From Deinococcus rubellus (lineage in GTDB: Bacteria; Deinococcota; Deinococci; Deinococcales; Deinococcaceae), in NCBI RefSeq assembly GCF_025244745.1, contig NZ_CP104213.1:2804501-2868500 (forward strand): a stretch of 64,000 nucleotides of DNA, read 5' to 3'. Of the stretch, positions 22,433 to 32,516 are shown piece by piece; position 1 is the first letter of the stretch; every line of letters starts with the position of its first letter. A model generated the notes under the pieces. The model worked only from the letters and a program-made list of their open reading frames with translations, did not search any database and was not told where the DNA came from. A program made the translations under genes and the position numbers.

Positions 22433-22630
22433 CTCCACCAGGAGCGCCAAAAAACGTGCGCTGGGTGGGTCCTGGAAGTGAGACGATTCTTCGCCTCGGT
22501 CTGTTTTGGAATGCTGGTTTTGGAACTCAGCAACGCCCAGCCACCGGCCGGATTCAGCGCCTGACTGCCCTCTCCTGGCAAGATGGACCACGCTGCTGTT
22601 CAGAAACAATTGCACACACCCCCAGACAGC

Positions 22631-22652
22631 AAAAACCCCGCACGAAGCGGGG
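22631..22652 (-). terminator. Terminator of the subtilase gene
   Basis: On the minus strand CCCCGC, loop TTCGT, GCGGGG, then TTTTT, located 34 nt after the protease stop. Confidence 0.85.
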
Positions 22653-22685
22653 CAAGGCGTTGGAAGACTCAAGCTGCTTTTTTAC

Positions 22686-24368
22686 TCAGTACCCGCTGAG
22701 CCTCAGCATCGGCAAGACCTGAACCGGTGCGGCCTGGGGCGCAGCGGCGGAGACTGGGGTGGATGCGCCCACGATGATCCGGCTGCCCGACAGGATGTAG
22801 GTCCGCAGCGCCGCTGCATTGACGTTGGGATTGGCCTGCCGCGCCAGCGCCGCCGCGCCCGCCACCAGTGGCGAGGCAAACGACGTGCCGCTGTAGAGCT
22901 GAACGTGTCCCAGGTCAAGCAAGTCGCCGGGAGCGCTGATATTCAGGTAACTGCCCCGCGTGCTGAAGGGTGACAGTGGCCACAGCGAGGAGGCATTGAG
23001 ACTGCGCCCGCCACCCGCAGAAGGTGTAGTGGACGCCACTGCCAGGATCGGCAGGGCCCCCTGACTCGGCGCGTGCGAGCGGGCGAAGGCGGCAGGATAC
23101 TCCTCGGGATCGGTTTGGCTGGCCGTATTTTGGTGCCGATTGCCGCCCGCCGCGACCACCACCGCGCCCTGAAGCTGCGCCCAGTTGAGCACCGCGTGAA
23201 TGGCCCCCGTCGGTGCCGCACCGCCCAGACTGAGGTTGATGACGAGCTGCTGTGCCGGAACCCGGTTGAGCGCCACGCACAGCCCGCGCAGCACATCTTT
23301 GGTGCTGCAAGTGGCCCGCCCGTCGCCCGGCGAGCAGACCTTGATCGGCAGCACCCCAACGCCGGGAGCCGCACCGCTGAGCGCGCCTGCCGCCAGCATT
23401 GCCACCTGGGTGCCGTGCCCTTCCCAGAAGTCCTGTGCCCCTGAGAGTGAGGGCGCAAGGTTGGCCGGGTCGTAAGGGACGAGGGCATTGATCGGCAACA
23501 ACACGCGGGGCAGGCGGTTTCCCTGCGCGTCGGTCAGTTCGTGGGTGGGGTCAAGCTGGGGGCTGAAGCCGGTGTCAAGCACGGCGATGGTGACGCCTGC
23601 GCCGGTCATGCCGCCTGCCGGACTGCCCAGCACCACCCTGGGGAGCACAGGCGCGGGCGCGTAGTGGAAGCTTTGCTGAACCGCCTGGGCCTGGCCACTC
23701 TGGGACGGGCTGGGCAGTGTCTGGGCCAGTGCACCAACCCCCCAGTTCGTGATCGGATCGGGATACCAGACGTCCTCGCCGCCCTGCTGTGCAAGCTGGT
23801 TGAGGGCCGCTTCGAGCGGAATACCTGCGCCCAATTGAATCTCAGCCAGCGTGCCTCCACAAGGCGAAGGTCCTGTCGTTTTTGGCGAGCCTACTGGAAT
23901 GGGCAGCGTTTCGCGCGAGTTGAGCGTGCCGACGTTCGGCAACAGCCGGGCCAGCAGCGCATCGACCTGCGGCGTCGTGAGTTTGGGACTGATCAGCAGT
24001 TGCACACGCCGCGCCTCCGGGGCATTGGGCGCTTGCGGGGCCAGCACCTCGATGTCGCGGGTGGTGATGGTCTGCTGGGTACTGTCGTTGACAAACTGCA
24101 CCCGCAAACGTCCCGGTGGGGTGCGAATCGGAATGGTCACCGTAACCTGCTGGCCCGCGCTGGGGAGGGTGACCCCGGAGACCCTCACGGGTTTGCCCGC
24201 CACCTCCGGCACGCTGAGGGTCACCTTGCTGCCCGCCGTGCCCCAGGCGTCCGGCAGGCCACTGCCCGGCACCGGGGCCAGCCCTGCACCCAGTGCCGCG
24301 CCGCACAGCAGACCCCCGTACAGCAAGCCTATTCTCAGTCCCCGGATGACCTGTCTTGAAACATTCAT
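22686..24368 (-). CDS. Secreted S8 family serine protease (subtilase)
   Basis: The ATG at 24368 has AGGAGG upstream and opens a signal peptide (RIGLLYGGLLCGAALGAG). The 560-residue protein has an N-terminal Ig-like or propeptide region of about 240 residues. The catalytic domain has Asp265 (IAVLDTGFS), His318 (GHGTQVAML), the oxyanion Asn410 (VVAAGGN) and Ser496 (YSGTSFASPLVAGA). All four residues are present, so it should be active outside the cytoplasm. The start lies 25 bp after the stop of the SARP-like regulator gene on the same strand. It has its own terminator. Confidence 0.92.
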   Translation of the reverse strand: MNVSRQVIRGLRIGLLYGGLLCGAALGAGLAPVPGSGLPDAWGTAGSKVTLSVPEVAGKPVRVSGVTLPSAGQQVTVTIPIRTPPGRLRVQFVNDSTQQTITTRDIEVLAPQAPNAPEARRVQLLISPKLTTPQVDALLARLLPNVGTLNSRETLPIPVGSPKTTGPSPCGGTLAEIQLGAGIPLEAALNQLAQQGGEDVWYPDPITNWGVGALAQTLPSPSQSGQAQAVQQSFHYAPAPVLPRVVLGSPAGGMTGAGVTIAVLDTGFSPQLDPTHELTDAQGNRLPRVLLPINALVPYDPANLAPSLSGAQDFWEGHGTQVAMLAAGALSGAAPGVGVLPIKVCSPGDGRATCSTKDVLRGLCVALNRVPAQQLVINLSLGGAAPTGAIHAVLNWAQLQGAVVVAAGGNRHQNTASQTDPEEYPAAFARSHAPSQGALPILAVASTTPSAGGGRSLNASSLWPLSPFSTRGSYLNISAPGDLLDLGHVQLYSGTSFASPLVAGAAALARQANPNVNAAALRTYILSGSRIIVGASTPVSAAAPQAAPVQVLPMLRLSGY

Positions 24369-24393
24369 GGTGTTCCTCCTGTGGGTCAGCCTG

Positions 24394-26805
24394 TCAAATC
24401 TCCCCTGAACGGGCCGTGAACGCGGCGCGCTGCCCCTCAAAGTAAGCGATCAGATGTTCCTGTCCAGTGCCGCGCAGCAGTTCAATGGCCTCCTCAATGA
24501 GAGGCAGACTCCCTTTTAATTCACCCAGATTGCCCAGTACCATCGCCAGCGTGTGGGTTTCTCCGGTCAGGCGTGCGTGCGTGATGGCATTCTGGTACGC
24601 CTGCTCTGCGTCCTCAAAGTGCGTCAGGCGCTGCTCCAGTGCGCCCACATTGTTCCAGGCCAAAGCCGCTGCCGCCGCCTGCTGCTTGTTCTGGGCCAGT
24701 TGCGCCGCTTGCCGGTAAAAATCCAGTGCCTGCTCTGGTTCGTTTTGCCGCTCCAGCAGCCAGCCGATGTTGTTGAGGATCACGGCCTGCGGATGCTGCG
24801 CCGAGAGCATTTTGATCTCGTGTATCGTCGCAGTGAGGTCATCGGCAAGTTCGGTCATGGCGACCGCCTGCTGACAGAGTAGTTTGAGGTAGCCCAGGTC
24901 GTCTCCCAGCAGCCGAAACAGACCACACGCCCGCGAGAAGGCGGCTTTGGCCTGCGGGTATTCCTGCGCTGCCAGCGCCAGCGTTCCCAGCACCATATGT
25001 CCCCGTGCGCGGGCCGCCAGATCACCAGACAAGGCAACCTGCGCGGCGTGGCGGGCCTCCTCCGTGTGTCCAGTGCGCCACAGGGCCAGGCTCCGCACCG
25101 CCTGAACGTCCGGTGTCCGTGGCAAGTCGGCCAGCCGCTTCAGGGCTTCCGGCCCGCGCCCCAGCGCGTCGAGCGCGCGGGCATGCAGCAGCCAGGTTTC
25201 GGGCGTGCGGGCATGGGCGGCCAGAAGCCCCTCAGCCTCGCTTTCCTGCTCGGCGTCCAGCAGGGCCGCAGCGCTGGCAGCCAGCGCCGCCTGAAAGCCC
25301 GGCAACTCGCTGGAACCGGTCAGCGCCTGCGCCCGCAGGTACAGCGGCAGGGCGTCGGCGGGCGGCAACTGCGGCGCGAGCAGCGTCAGCACCTCGGCTT
25401 CCAGGCTCGGCTGGGCACCCAGCCACCCGCGCAGAGTGTCCCTGGCCCGCAGTTCGTTGCCGTCCAGCCACCCGGCCCGCTGAAGGTGCTCGTGCGCCTC
25501 GGCCAGCTCCTCGGGACCGAGTTGCAGGGCCGCGCCGGTGATGCGGGCGTCGGGCTGCACCTGCACCGTGAGGCAGGCCAGCAGTTGCCGGGCACGCGGC
25601 GTGAGGGGAGCGAGCAGCCCGGAGAGCGCTTCCAGGCAGGGCCGCTGCTGGCGCACCGCCTCGATCAGGGTGGGCAGGCCGCCCGTCCGGGCGTACAGAT
25701 CACCACCGAGTTCCTGGGCTTCCAGCGGGCGCAGGGTCAGCTCCGAGAGACCGCTGCCCGACCCCAGTGCCGAGCGTTCCCGGCTGCTGATGATCAGCGG
25801 CGGTCCAGCGCGGGAATGGGCCAACGCCAGTAGCACCCGCCGCGACTCGGTGTCGGCGGCCTCCCAGTCGTCGAGCAGCAGCGGCGCGGTGCGTGCGCCC
25901 AGGAACGCCAGCCAGTCAGAGGCCGAGGCGGGAGCCGAATGGGACGGAGCATGGGTTGAAGCTGAAATCAGCGGCTCCAGGGTCTGGAAGGCGTGCCCGG
26001 AGCGCCCCAGGAGCAGTTGGCCACCTGATAACTGACTCCCCAGCGCCGAGGCGCGCAGCAGGGCCGATTTGCCCAGGCCCACCGCCCCGCAGACCCACAG
26101 GGTTTCCCCGGCCCTGAGTTGACCCAGGCGGGCCAGCTCATGACGGCGGCCCAGCAGCGGCGCAGCCCCGGCGTCCTGCGGCGTCAGGGTCAGGCCCAGC
26201 CCACGCGCTTCCTGCTCGATCAGGTGGGCGTCCGGGTGCTGGGCGGCGCTGAGGAGGTTGTAGAGTTCGCGCAGCAGTTCGGGCGGCAGCGGTGTGGCGG
26301 CACCCAGACGGTAGGCTCGGGCCGCCGCCTGCGCCGCCGCCGCCTGCTCTGCCTGGCCCGATTGCCGCCGCGCTTCTGCCATCCAGGCGCGGCGGTAGGT
26401 GTCGGCCAGGTCTTCGCGGGTGGTCATGACCCATTCTTCGAGTTCTTCCGGCAATTCAGCGAGGCGCAGATCAGCCAGAAACGGCCCCTGGTAGAGCGCT
26501 GCCGCTGCCCCCAGATCGCCCACCGCCAGCGCTTCCCGGAACGCCTGCACGTCGCATGGCAGGGCGGTGTGCAAATGCGTTTCGCTGGCCCCGATCAGCT
26601 CGGGGTCGGCCCGGCGCAGTTGCGCCACTGCCACGGCCAGACTGTTCATGGGATTGGCAGCGTCGGGCCAGAACTGCTGGGCCACCCGGCGGCGCAGTTG
26701 GATGCCTGAGAGACACAGATACGCCAGCAGCAGCAGCGGCTTTTCACGCTTGAAGTCCAGCCCACCGAGCTTGAGCTGGCCCAGCGTCAACAAGCGCGGC
26801 GGCAT
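24394..26805 (-). CDS. SARP/BTAD-like transcriptional regulator with ATPase and TPR domains
   Basis: The 803-residue protein starts with the short winged-helix pattern of SARP proteins (FKREKPLLLLAYLCLSG, RRRVAQQFWPD, NSLAVAVAQLRR) followed by a bacterial transcriptional activator domain to about 190. A STAND-type ATPase follows, with P-loop GAVGLGKSALL (about 239-249) and Walker B APLLLDDWE. The C-terminal 330 residues are TPR-like helical repeats (ILNNIGWLLERQ, AWNNVGALEQRL). Such proteins activate neighbouring genes on sensing a ligand. It is directly upstream of the subtilase and in the same direction. A TAAGCT -10 lies 5 nt before the ATG. Confidence 0.82.
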   Translation of the reverse strand: MPPRLLTLGQLKLGGLDFKREKPLLLLAYLCLSGIQLRRRVAQQFWPDAANPMNSLAVAVAQLRRADPELIGASETHLHTALPCDVQAFREALAVGDLGAAAALYQGPFLADLRLAELPEELEEWVMTTREDLADTYRRAWMAEARRQSGQAEQAAAAQAAARAYRLGAATPLPPELLRELYNLLSAAQHPDAHLIEQEARGLGLTLTPQDAGAAPLLGRRHELARLGQLRAGETLWVCGAVGLGKSALLRASALGSQLSGGQLLLGRSGHAFQTLEPLISASTHAPSHSAPASASDWLAFLGARTAPLLLDDWEAADTESRRVLLALAHSRAGPPLIISSRERSALGSGSGLSELTLRPLEAQELGGDLYARTGGLPTLIEAVRQQRPCLEALSGLLAPLTPRARQLLACLTVQVQPDARITGAALQLGPEELAEAHEHLQRAGWLDGNELRARDTLRGWLGAQPSLEAEVLTLLAPQLPPADALPLYLRAQALTGSSELPGFQAALAASAAALLDAEQESEAEGLLAAHARTPETWLLHARALDALGRGPEALKRLADLPRTPDVQAVRSLALWRTGHTEEARHAAQVALSGDLAARARGHMVLGTLALAAQEYPQAKAAFSRACGLFRLLGDDLGYLKLLCQQAVAMTELADDLTATIHEIKMLSAQHPQAVILNNIGWLLERQNEPEQALDFYRQAAQLAQNKQQAAAAALAWNNVGALEQRLTHFEDAEQAYQNAITHARLTGETHTLAMVLGNLGELKGSLPLIEEAIELLRGTGQEHLIAYFEGQRAAFTARSGEI
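24405..24422 (-). promoter_or_regulatory. Two direct CGTTCA repeats before the subtilase gene
   Basis: Inside the 3' end of the regulator gene, CGTTCA occurs twice on the minus strand (plus-strand TGAACG at 24406 and 24417) with 11-bp spacing. The block matches 22403-22422 at 19 of 20 positions. Its distance to the protease ATG leaves room for a -10 and a short leader. Confidence 0.45.
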
Positions 26806-26810
26806 GCCTC

Positions 26811-26816
26811 AGCTTA
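26811..26816 (-). promoter_or_regulatory. -10 element (TAAGCT) for the SARP-like regulator
   Basis: TAAGCT on the minus strand, 5 nt before the ATG at 26805. Confidence 0.45.
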
Positions 26817-26879
26817 GCGGGATTGGCCGCCGCAAAACGCTGATGCGGTCCTGCATTCCGGGCAGCGCGGCCTGGCTGC

Positions 26880-26885
26880 TATACT
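26880..26885 (+). promoter_or_regulatory. -10 element (TATACT) for the cysS leader transcript
   Basis: TATACT lies 6 nt before the ATG of the leader peptide at 26892, so the transcript would start at that ATG. Confidence 0.6.
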
Positions 26886-26891
26886 CGGGCC

Positions 26892-26954
26892 ATGTTCCGC
26901 CTGCCCACTGCCCTGTCCAGCTTCTGTTGCCTGTGTCCTGGGTGCCCACGGTAG
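26892..26954 (+). CDS. Cysteine-rich leader peptide upstream of cysS
   Basis: A 20-codon ORF of which four codons are Cys (positions 12, 13, 15 and 18), ending in TAG at 26952. It has a promoter placed as for a leaderless gene and is followed by a hairpin with eight T and then cysS. Cys is rare, so four in seven codons right before a cysteinyl-tRNA synthetase gene is the hallmark of a sensing leader peptide. Slow reading of the Cys codons when charged tRNA-Cys is scarce would set the folding of the downstream RNA. The peptide itself need not be functional. Confidence 0.7.
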   Translation: MFRLPTALSSFCCLCPGCPR

Positions 26955-27012
26955 CCGCCGCAACCCTTGCTGCTGCACCGCCGCGACCCCGAGTTGGCAG
27001 GCGGTTTTTTTT
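26941..27012 (+). promoter_or_regulatory. Attenuator of cysS: terminator with competing antiterminator
   Basis: Terminator: ACCGCC (26977-26982) pairs with GGCGGT (27000-27005), followed by eight T (27005-27012). Alternative pairing: GGTGC (26941-26945, within the last leader codons) with GCACC (26975-26979), which takes up half of the terminator stem. A ribosome stalled at the early Cys codons leaves GGTGC free, and one that reaches the stop covers it. Mechanism is inferred; the elements are seen. Confidence 0.6.
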
Positions 27013-27066
27013 GCTTTGCCAAGTTGACTCCACCCTCCTTTCTGCTCTCCCCTGCCCGGAGGCTTT

Positions 27067-28575
27067 ATGAACCCAGCCACCCTTCCAACCCCCGATCCCG
27101 CCTTCAGCGCCCTGTTTCCTGATCTGAGCTGGCCGGACATCAATCTGCACGACTCAATGCAGCGCCGCAAGGTGCGCTTCGAGGCCACCACGCCCGGCAA
27201 GGTCGGGATGTACCTGTGCGGCCCCACCGTCTACAGCGACGCCCACCTGGGCCACGCCAAGAAGGAAGTGGCCTTCGACGTGATCCGGCGCTACCTGACC
27301 CACCGGGGCTACTCGGTGCGCTACGTCAGCAACATCACCGACGTGGGCCACCTCCAGAACGACGCCGACGAGGGTGAGGACAAGATCGCCCGCCGCGCCG
27401 CGCTGGAAAAGCTCGAACCGATGGAGGTGGCCGAGAAGTACTACTGGAGCTTCATGGACGACATGGGGCGGCTGGGCGTGCAGCGGCCCAGCATCCAGCC
27501 GCGCGCCACCGGCCACATCACCGAGCAGATCGAACTCATTCAGGAACTGATCGCCAGGGGCCACGCCTACGAGGCAGGCGGCAGCGTCTACTTCGACGTG
27601 CGGAGCTGGCCCGAGTATGGCAAGCTCTCGGGCCGCAAGCTCGACGATCAGGAGGAAGGCACCCGCGAGGCCGTGCGCGGCGAGAAGCAAGACCCCCGCG
27701 ACTTTGCACTGTGGAAGAACGCCGAGGCCGGACACATCATGCGCTGGAATTCGCCCTGGGGAGAAGGGTTTCCTGGCTGGCACATCGAATGCTCGGCCAT
27801 GAGCCTCAAGTACCTGGGCGAGAATTTCGACATTCACGGCGGCGGCCTCGACCTGGAATTTCCGCACCACGAGGCCGAGATCGCTCAGGCCGAGGCAGCG
27901 GGGCACGGCTTTGCCCGCTACTGGATGCACAACAACATGCTCACCATCGGCAACGAGAAGATGAGCAAGAGCAAGGGCAACTTCACAACCCTCAAGGACC
28001 TCTTTGAGCGGGTCGATCCGCAGGTCATCCGGTTTCTGCTGGTGGGCAGCCACTACCGCTCGATTACCGAAATGAGCGAGGAGGCGTTCGTCAGCGCCCA
28101 GAACGGCTACCGGCGCTTGCACGACGCCCTGAACGAGATTGAGCGCCGCCTGCCGACTGCGCCCCACAGGGAGGATGTCCTGTCGGCAAAGGTCGCCCGG
28201 CACGTCCAGGCCTTCGAGGATGCCATGAGCGACGACTTCAACACGCCCCGCGCGGTGGCGGCCCTCTTTAACCTCACCAGCGACGTGAACGCGGCCCTGG
28301 CGGCGGGCGAGGTAGGCAAAGGTGCGCTGACGCAGGCGCAGGCAGCGTACCGCGAACTCGGCGGGCAGGTGCTGGGCCTCTTCGCAGCGGGCATGGCAAT
28401 CGGCGCAGCCGACGACACCGCCCTGGTCAGCACCCTGATGGACGTGGTGCTCGAAGCCCGGCAGCACTACCGCCTCAGCAAGCAGTATGCCCAGAGCGAC
28501 GCCCTGCGCGGCAAGCTGGCCGAGGTCGGCGTGACAGTGGAAGACACCAAGGACGGAGCACGCTGGAAGCGTTAA
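27067..28575 (+). CDS. cysS: Cysteinyl-tRNA synthetase
   Basis: CysRS charges tRNA-Cys. The 502-residue class I enzyme has the HIGH-equivalent in [18 protein letters not shown] (HLGH), whose Cys is the first zinc ligand. WHIECSAM follows, then the HHEAE zinc segment and [16 protein letters not shown] lies 4 nt before the ATG. The N-terminus is about 20 residues longer than that of the E. coli enzyme. Expression is probably controlled by the cysteine leader peptide and terminator just upstream. Confidence 0.95.
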   Translation: MNPATLPTPDPAFSALFPDLSWPDINLHDSMQRRKVRFEATTPGKVGMYLCGPTVYSDAHLGHAKKEVAFDVIRRYLTHRGYSVRYVSNITDVGHLQNDADEGEDKIARRAALEKLEPMEVAEKYYWSFMDDMGRLGVQRPSIQPRATGHITEQIELIQELIARGHAYEAGGSVYFDVRSWPEYGKLSGRKLDDQEEGTREAVRGEKQDPRDFALWKNAEAGHIMRWNSPWGEGFPGWHIECSAMSLKYLGENFDIHGGGLDLEFPHHEAEIAQAEAAGHGFARYWMHNNMLTIGNEKMSKSKGNFTTLKDLFERVDPQVIRFLLVGSHYRSITEMSEEAFVSAQNGYRRLHDALNEIERRLPTAPHREDVLSAKVARHVQAFEDAMSDDFNTPRAVAALFNLTSDVNAALAAGEVGKGALTQAQAAYRELGGQVLGLFAAGMAIGAADDTALVSTLMDVVLEARQHYRLSKQYAQSDALRGKLAEVGVTVEDTKDGARWKR

Positions 28576-28631
28576 GCCGCCGAAAACAGGTTGTCAGAAA
28601 CCTGGAAGAGGCCCCGAGTAGCATGGCCCTT

Positions 28632-28662
28632 GAGCGTTGTCCCCCCAGATGTTTGAACGCTC
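28632..28662. other. Hairpin of unknown role after cysS
   Basis: GAGCGTT (28632-28638) and AACGCTC (28656-28662) form a 7-bp stem ahead of the terminator. It is probably part of the 3' end of the cysS transcript; a small RNA cannot be excluded. Confidence 0.3.
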
Positions 28663-28675
28663 GTCTTCCCTTCAG

Positions 28676-28717
28676 ACAGGCCAGGCCCGCCGCCCCCCCG
28701 GTGAGCCTGGCTGTTTT
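28676..28717 (+). terminator. Terminator of cysS
   Basis: ACAGGCCAGGC with one bulged base pairs with GCCTGGCTGT, followed by TTT. Confidence 0.7.
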
Positions 28718-28742
28718 GTGCTAAGCGGTGGTGGCAACCAAA

Positions 28743-28776
28743 TACCCCCGCCAGCCACGAGAACTGAGCGGGGGTA
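28743..28776 (-). terminator. Terminator of the sdh operon
   Basis: TACCCCCGC (28743-28751) and GCGGGGGTA (28768-28776), a 9-bp stem, with TATTT following on the minus strand about 20 nt after the sdhB stop. Confidence 0.75.
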
Positions 28777-28792
28777 CTGGGTTGGGGCGTCC

Positions 28793-29500
28793 TTACGCTT
28801 GCTGGTACATCACGGCGCGCTTGACTTCCTCGATGAGCTGGGTAATCGGGATGTCACGGGGGCAGGCCTCGGTGCAGTTGTAGGCGGTGCGGCAGCGCCA
28901 CACGCCGGTGTTCTGGTTCATCACGTTGAGGCGCTGCTGGGTGGCGGCGTCGCGGGTGTCGAAGATGAAGCGGTGCGCCTGCACGATGGCCGCTGGGCCG
29001 ATATAGCTGCCGTTGACCCAGAAAATTGGGCAGGAGGTGGTGCAGCAGGCGCACAGAATGCAGTTGGAGCTCTGATCGATGCGCTCAGCATCCTCCGGTG
29101 ACTGCAACCGCTCGGCCGCCGGAGCGGGGTTGTCGTTGATGAAGTACGGCATGATCGAGCGGTAGGCGTCGAAGAACGGCTCCATATCGACCAGCAGGTC
29201 CTTCTCGACCTTGAGCCCGCGAATCGGCTCGGCGGTGATGGTGCCGCCATCTTTCACGATGTCTTGCAGCAGGGTCTTGCAGGCCAATCTATTGCGCCCA
29301 TTGATCAGCATGGCGTCCGAACCGCAGATGCCGTGCGCGCAGGAACGCCGGAAGGTCAGGGTGGGGTCGAGGTACCACTTGACGTGGTTGATGACGTCCA
29401 GCACCCGGTCACCGGGGTTGGCCTCCACCTGATAGCTCTCCCAGTGCTGCTTCTTGTCCTTTTCAGGATCGAAGCGCAAGATTTTGACATTGATGTTCAT
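28793..29500 (-). CDS. sdhB: Succinate dehydrogenase iron-sulfur subunit
   Basis: SdhB carries electrons from the flavin to quinone on the cytoplasmic face of complex II. The 235-residue protein has the [2Fe-2S] ligands in RRSCAHGICGSDAM and RLACKT, and the [4Fe-4S]/[3Fe-4S] ligands in CILCACCTTSCP and CRTAYNCTEACP. It is the last gene of sdhCDAB, 31 bp after sdhA, and ends at a terminator. Confidence 0.96.
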   Translation of the reverse strand: MNINVKILRFDPEKDKKQHWESYQVEANPGDRVLDVINHVKWYLDPTLTFRRSCAHGICGSDAMLINGRNRLACKTLLQDIVKDGGTITAEPIRGLKVEKDLLVDMEPFFDAYRSIMPYFINDNPAPAAERLQSPEDAERIDQSSNCILCACCTTSCPIFWVNGSYIGPAAIVQAHRFIFDTRDAATQQRLNVMNQNTGVWRCRTAYNCTEACPRDIPITQLIEEVKRAVMYQQA

Positions 29501-29531
29501 GAATGACTCCAGCGGGGATTTCGGCAGAAAC

Positions 29532-31334
<1,803 letters not shown>

Positions 31335-31442
31335 CTTAAAGTCCTTTATAGAGCGGGCGCGGCGAGATTTCAGTCACGGCGATTAAGGTTGGGGACTTTA
31401 TGGCAAGGCGGCGTGGCCGCCTCCCTTTCCTCCCCCACCCGC

Positions 31443-31832
31443 TCAGTACGGGTTAAACGAGAACAGACCCACCGTGCCGAGCGCGAAGATCATGGCGACC
31501 ACCGTGAAGAAGGTGTTTCTGACCCAGGCCCGGTTGGGGCGGCTGCGAACATAGTCGTCGATGCTGTAGCGTGCGCCGTTGACGCCGTGGAGCATGGCAA
31601 GCGTCAGCAGCAGCCAGTCGTAGAACTTCCAGGCGGGGTTGGACAGCTTGTTGACCACCGCGTCGAAGGTGGCGTCCGACTCGCTGACCTGCACGAAGGT
31701 CATGTAGATGTGGCCGAGCACCAGAAAAACCAGGATCAGGCCGCTGATCCGCATGAAAATCCACCAGTTGAGTTCGGCGTTGGTGTGAGACTGCTCCCTG
31801 GCGTCCTGCATGGTGCGGGCACGAATGGTCAT
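31443..31832 (-). CDS. sdhD: Succinate dehydrogenase membrane anchor subunit D
   Basis: The 129-residue protein has three hydrophobic helices (LILVFLVLGHIYMTF, YDWLLLTLAMLHGVNGAR and TFFTVVAMIFALGTVGLF). The His in LGHIYM and that in LHGVNGARY are candidate haem or quinone ligands. The HGVNGARYSIDDY stretch is typical of Deinococcus-Thermus and actinobacterial anchors. The start is 17 bp after the sdhC stop. Confidence 0.88.
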   Translation of the reverse strand: MTIRARTMQDAREQSHTNAELNWWIFMRISGLILVFLVLGHIYMTFVQVSESDATFDAVVNKLSNPAWKFYDWLLLTLAMLHGVNGARYSIDDYVRSRPNRAWVRNTFFTVVAMIFALGTVGLFSFNPY

Positions 31833-31849
31833 TTCAATTCCTTATTCAC

Positions 31850-32206
31850 TTAGATGCCCGCCGCCACGCGCGGCAGCACCTTGAACGCCACATAGACGGT
31901 CCAGACAATGCTGATCAGCAGCACGCCGTACCAGAGCTGGCGCTGGTAGGCCACGCCCTTACCGGTAAAGTCCATCACGATGATTCTCAGGCCGTTCATG
32001 GCGTGGTACATCACGCCCGCCGCCACCAGGATCAGGGCCAGCCGGAACAGAATGAAATCGTAGCCGCCGTGTACAGCCATATAAATTTTCTCGCCGAACA
32101 CGAACAGGCTGATGCTGATGACGTGAATCAGGAAATACGCCAAAATCGCCAAACCCGAAAGGCGGTGAAGATAAAAGGCCCACTGGCCCTCTCTGCCTTT
32201 ATACAT
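31850..32206 (-). CDS. sdhC: Succinate dehydrogenase cytochrome b556 subunit
   Basis: SdhC binds haem b and quinone with SdhD. The start is the ATG at 32206, preceded by GGAGG; the longer open frame to 32293 has no family similarity. The 118-residue protein has the signature FYLHRLSGLAILAYFLIHV with His for haem, HAMNGLRIIVMDF, and three helices. It is the promoter-proximal gene of the operon. Confidence 0.9.
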   Translation of the reverse strand: MYKGREGQWAFYLHRLSGLAILAYFLIHVISISLFVFGEKIYMAVHGGYDFILFRLALILVAAGVMYHAMNGLRIIVMDFTGKGVAYQRQLWYGVLLISIVWTVYVAFKVLPRVAAGI

Positions 32207-32516
32207 AACGTCTTTGCCTCCTTGCCGCACTTCGGGCCGACCCGCGCGCCGCCGCCTACTCTGTAGGGGGCCGACTGCTGGGACTGAGTCCATACCAAAC
32301 CGCCGCTCAGAATACCACCGACCCGGCCCGCTGCCGTGTTCTCCGGCTTACCGTGCGGGACAATGCGGCACAGCAGGGATGTTACCCGCACTGGAACGCG
32401 GCAGCTCGTTAATGAGCAGCTTGCTGATGATGCGCCGGGCTGGCCGTCAGATGGGTGGTCAGTCAACTGCGCCTGGCAATATTGAGGCGACCAGCGTTTT
32501 CAGAGAAAGCGGAACT
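32207..32516. other. 310-bp intergenic region upstream of sdhC
   Basis: It contains the sdh promoter region, with a possible TATTCT -10 at 32309-32314 on the minus strand. It also lies downstream of the 643-aa gene. No clear -35, terminator or gene is seen. Confidence 0.35.

Larger units (their letters stand above)
22158..22685. other. 528-bp intergenic region upstream of PKD lipoprotein 2
   Basis: It holds the ribosome-binding site and a long leader of lipoprotein 2, the direct repeats at 22405-22432 with a possible TAGCTT -10 at 22388-22393 (minus strand), and the terminator of the protease at 22631-22652. No further gene is supported. Confidence 0.5.

Noticed and set aside
28632..28662. 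Small regulatory RNA gene
   Set aside because: Only a 7-bp hairpin without promoter or own terminator; more likely the 3' end of cysS mRNA.
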